Source of the DNA: Synechococcus sp. PROS-7-1
GTDB lineage: Bacteria; Cyanobacteriota; Cyanobacteriia; PCC-6307; Cyanobiaceae
Direction: 5' to 3'
NCBI RefSeq assembly: GCF_014279795.1
Contig: NZ_CP047945.1
Location: 2,314,572-2,378,571, forward strand
DNA length: 64,000 nucleotides
The number at the start of each line of letters is the position of its first letter. Within the stretch, counting starts at the first letter, position 1. A program made the translations under genes and the position numbers. The notes under the pieces are model-generated. The model saw only the letters and a program-made list of their open reading frames with translations, had not been told where the DNA came from and searched no databases. This document shows, in pieces, positions 61,696-64,000 of the stretch.

Positions 61696-63633
61696 GTGTT
61701 AAAGAAGCTGCTGTTAATGGCTTTTGCGGCAGCGCTGGTCATCCCCGAAGCAAACGCTGCTCCGTTCAACAACGCCACCATCCGCCGCATCATCGATGGC
61801 CGGGAAGTGTTCATCGACAAGCGGGAAGCTGCCGTCAATCAAACCGCTGATCGCGGCCAAGAACTGAGTACAGGTCAAAGCCGGGCTGAAGTCCTGTTCG
61901 ATCGACGGGCGCTGGGATTTCTCGGAAACAACAGCCTGATTCGGTTGGGGGAAGACTGCTTCCGGCTCGATCGCGGTCAGGTCTTGGTCAACGGGCCTCA
62001 AAACAGTTGCCTGGGAAGCAAGGTTCTCGGCATTCGCGGCACAACGTATGTGCTGAGTGTGCGCGACGACGGTGGGTATGACCTGGCGGTTCTGAGCGGC
62101 GAAGCCACTGTTGCCGATGAAACACAGGCTCAACCGACCACCATTGAAGAGCCAGACATCCTCTCCCTGTATCCAACGCTCAATCCTGTCATCGGCATTG
62201 GATCCAGTGCCTGGGGCAGCAACGCATCAGGCGAAACATTGGGCGAAGCTGCTGGCCTGATTCTTGGCGATGCGTCCTTTTTTCTGCCTCTCAGCCAGAG
62301 TTTGGGTAGCAGCCTTCTCTACAGCTATTCAACGGGCAACACGAATTTCGATGGCGCTTGGGGAGCGAGCACCGAACTTGGGTACAAGTGGTTCAACCCC
62401 GACGATCGCAGCATCAGTTCGCTGCTGATCGGTTACGACGGCTGGGATATTTCCGGTTGCTTCCACTCCCAGCTTGCTGTGGGCGGACTCTGGCAAAAAG
62501 GCCGTTGGCAGTTGGGTGCCACGGGTGGTGTTCCTCTGGATGGATGCCTCAACAATCTTGGTTATGCCATTGGTCAGCTGGGCATTCCGCTGGCTGATGT
62601 TGGTGACCAATCCATCACTCTGTCCCTCTCTCCCTATGTCATCCACGGCATTGGCGATTCGTTTGGCGGTGGGCGTGTTGGGGTGACCGTCCCCGTGAGC
62701 AACCAGCTCACCCTCTCTGCCTACGGGCAATACGACGACCTTCTGGACACCGTGGTCGGAGGCCAAATCAGCTACCGCTTCGCGACGAATGGTGGTTTTG
62801 TGAGTGACCCCAACCTTTCTGCGCAAGGTCCTGCCTCCCCCTTGCCATGGCAGGCCGGCGACTTCAACACCGGCAGACCGATGCAGCTGGCACTGGCCCG
62901 TAACGGAGCAGCGGTGGATGGGGTCGTGGCGACGCCAACCTCCCCACTCGAGAGTCTGACGAGCCAGGCTGAACCAGTGGTACGCCTGAAAGCCGGAGAG
63001 GAAGCCAGCTTCAGTCAAGACGGTGCCTTGATCAGCAAAGACACGATGAGCAAGGAGCGCTTTTCTCAGCTGGTGATCGACACCATGAGCGGCCAAAACC
63101 TTCTGCCTGAAAGCCACGTCATCAACCTTGTTTATCAGCAGATGTACGGGCTTCCCGAACGGGAACTGCTTGGGATTCTCGGTTCCGACTGGCTGATCGC
63201 CGCCCGCACTCCCTACCCAAGGCTGAGAGGAGCCAACAACTTAGTGGTGCCTGCCGATAAGTTGCCAAGAGAAGAAGCCAAAGTTGAGCCAGAAGAAGAA
63301 GAAGTGATTGAAGAAGAAGAAGAAGAAGAAGTAATTGAAGAAGACAACGAAGAGAAGGAAGACGACGAAGAAAAAGGTGACGACACTCCAGAGCCCGAAC
63401 CAGAGCCCGAACCCGAACCAGAGCCGGAGCCGGAGCCCGAACCTCCTCTGCTCACCTACGTGTGCCGTGCCTTCAGTGGCAATCCTGATTTTTCCTATTA
63501 CACCGGCGGCTTCACGGGCGGGAGCCTGTCACAAGCCGTACGTTTCCAAACCCGATCCTCGTCTGAGGTCTCCTGTTCAGGACGAGGGGCTGGATCCGAT
63601 GGCAATGAAGTCACGATTCCTCAATTCCTATAA
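61696..63633 (+). CDS. Exported FecR-domain protein with beta-barrel-like region and acidic/PE repeat
   Basis: GTG start; signal peptide MLKKLLLMAFAAALVIPEANA. A FecR domain at about residues 50-140 (GRGQVLVNGPQNSCLGSKVL-like, LGIRGTTYVLSVRDDGG) is followed by about 200 residues rich in Gly and alternating strands (FNPDDRSISSLLIGYDGWDI, LGATGGVPLD), which suggests a beta-barrel. A highly acidic stretch near 521-565 precedes a run of PE dipeptides, then a last domain with Cys. 645 aa. Probably an envelope protein; position after the cyclase may indicate a regulated surface function. Confidence 0.65.
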   Translation: MLKKLLLMAFAAALVIPEANAAPFNNATIRRIIDGREVFIDKREAAVNQTADRGQELSTGQSRAEVLFDRRALGFLGNNSLIRLGEDCFRLDRGQVLVNGPQNSCLGSKVLGIRGTTYVLSVRDDGGYDLAVLSGEATVADETQAQPTTIEEPDILSLYPTLNPVIGIGSSAWGSNASGETLGEAAGLILGDASFFLPLSQSLGSSLLYSYSTGNTNFDGAWGASTELGYKWFNPDDRSISSLLIGYDGWDISGCFHSQLAVGGLWQKGRWQLGATGGVPLDGCLNNLGYAIGQLGIPLADVGDQSITLSLSPYVIHGIGDSFGGGRVGVTVPVSNQLTLSAYGQYDDLLDTVVGGQISYRFATNGGFVSDPNLSAQGPASPLPWQAGDFNTGRPMQLALARNGAAVDGVVATPTSPLESLTSQAEPVVRLKAGEEASFSQDGALISKDTMSKERFSQLVIDTMSGQNLLPESHVINLVYQQMYGLPERELLGILGSDWLIAARTPYPRLRGANNLVVPADKLPREEAKVEPEEEEVIEEEEEEEVIEEDNEEKEDDEEKGDDTPEPEPEPEPEPEPEPEPEPPLLTYVCRAFSGNPDFSYYTGGFTGGSLSQAVRFQTRSSSEVSCSGRGAGSDGNEVTIPQFL

Positions 63634-63698
63634 ACAGTCCAAGTGCTGACTGACGGACACAACAAACCAACCAAACTGCAAGGATCAGCCTTTCTCTG

Positions 63699-64000
63699 AT
63701 GCGCATCAAACTGCAGGAACGTCTCCAGAGCCTGAAACTGCTTGCAGGACTTGCTACCTTCCTGAAAAATCCCGGTTCGCTGGAGAGCGTTTTTGCTGTA
63801 GGTGCCAGCCTCAAGGACAGCCCACTCGGCAAACAAATGGTGGAGCACCTGCTGGAGGACCACCAATTCCGATCACTGGTCGACGAAGGCTGGCGGCCTG
63901 CACCGATCAACCTCGAGCAGTTGCAAGAACTGCCCGAGGGCAGCTTGGGTCGGGTGTACGCCGATCAACTGATCAGCCAGGGCATCACCCCCGACAGCTT
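63699..64000 (+). CDS. COQ4-like ubiquinone/quinone biosynthesis protein (3' end outside window)
   Basis: MRIKLQERLQSLKLLAGLAT starts at 63699. The visible 100 residues contain MVEHLLEDHQFRSLVDEGWR and LGRVYADQLISQGITPDS, close to the COQ4 pattern LGxxYAxxL. The metal-binding motif of COQ4 lies beyond the window. Open to the window edge. The family organises or catalyses a step in quinone head-group synthesis. Confidence 0.7.
   Translation, partial: MRIKLQERLQSLKLLAGLATFLKNPGSLESVFAVGASLKDSPLGKQMVEHLLEDHQFRSLVDEGWRPAPINLEQLQELPEGSLGRVYADQLISQGITPDS

Noticed and set aside
63400-63450. Short tandem DNA repeat as an insertion or CRISPR
   Set aside because: It is an in-frame Pro-Glu coding repeat of the FecR-domain protein.

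Overview
The window looks like the chromosome of a marine picocyanobacterium of the Synechococcus type. It is GC-rich and compact. It carries cyanobacterial families (DUF3747, a GspE/PilT/PilC pilus machine, a 639-residue SpeA, a COQ4-like protein) and the order secE-nusG-rplK-rplA-rplJ-rplL beside clpB-like, gloA and eno. No tRNA, rRNA, CRISPR array or transposase-type insertion sequence was seen.

Layout. (1) 1-1.7 kb: the 5' part of a cobalamin-type PLP decarboxylase and an exported histidine phosphatase. (2) 2.3-23.1 kb: a large type IV pilus locus. It holds a major-type pilin, a 430-residue Cys-rich pilin, PilB, PilT and PilC; an alternative PilM with an acidic repeat tail and three pseudopilin-like genes; a MoxR/DUF58/transglutaminase operon; a first PilN/PilO pair; a DsbA-like thioredoxin; a pentapeptide/TPR protein; and a second set PilM-PilN-PilO-PilQ. 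Two inner-membrane alignment sets thus share one set of motor ATPases and one secretin. (3) 23.1-36.9 kb: core genes pyrD, rnhA, a DUF3747 protein, rplL, rplJ (with an L10-type leader), rplA, rplK, nusG, secE, a ClpB-type disaggregase, gloA, eno, a UbiB/ABC1 kinase and two small hypotheticals.

(4) 37.04-46.07 kb: a 9-kb integrative element inserted in the 3' end of argJ. A 25-bp near-identical direct repeat bounds it. The ancestral last codons of argJ remain stranded at the left end, and the element supplies replacement codons at the right end. Paired GTGAGCA heptamers with 11-bp periodicity lie about 50 bp inside both ends. The cargo is a tyrosine integrase, a serine recombinase with three tiny co-transcribed genes, a truncated HsdM, a lipoprotein, a secreted protein, an overlapping operon of five small unknown proteins (one only 49 aa) with a near-consensus promoter, a zinc-ribbon protein, and a recent 200-bp internal duplication whose second copy is frameshifted.

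(5) 46.0-64 kb: argJ and coaE; a twice-repeated two-gene cassette of secreted proteins (fascin-like beta-trefoil plus a small CFDR-motif protein), each gene with its own terminator where visible; gatB, thiO, a glutamine-synthetase-like enzyme, ndk and speA. Last comes a possible cyclic-nucleotide module (CRP/FNR regulator, cyclic-nucleotide-binding protein, CHASE2 class III cyclase) followed by an envelope protein with a FecR domain and the start of a COQ4-like gene.

Starts were chosen by eye from signal peptides, family N-termini and gene overlaps; all functions are inferred from motifs, without database searches.
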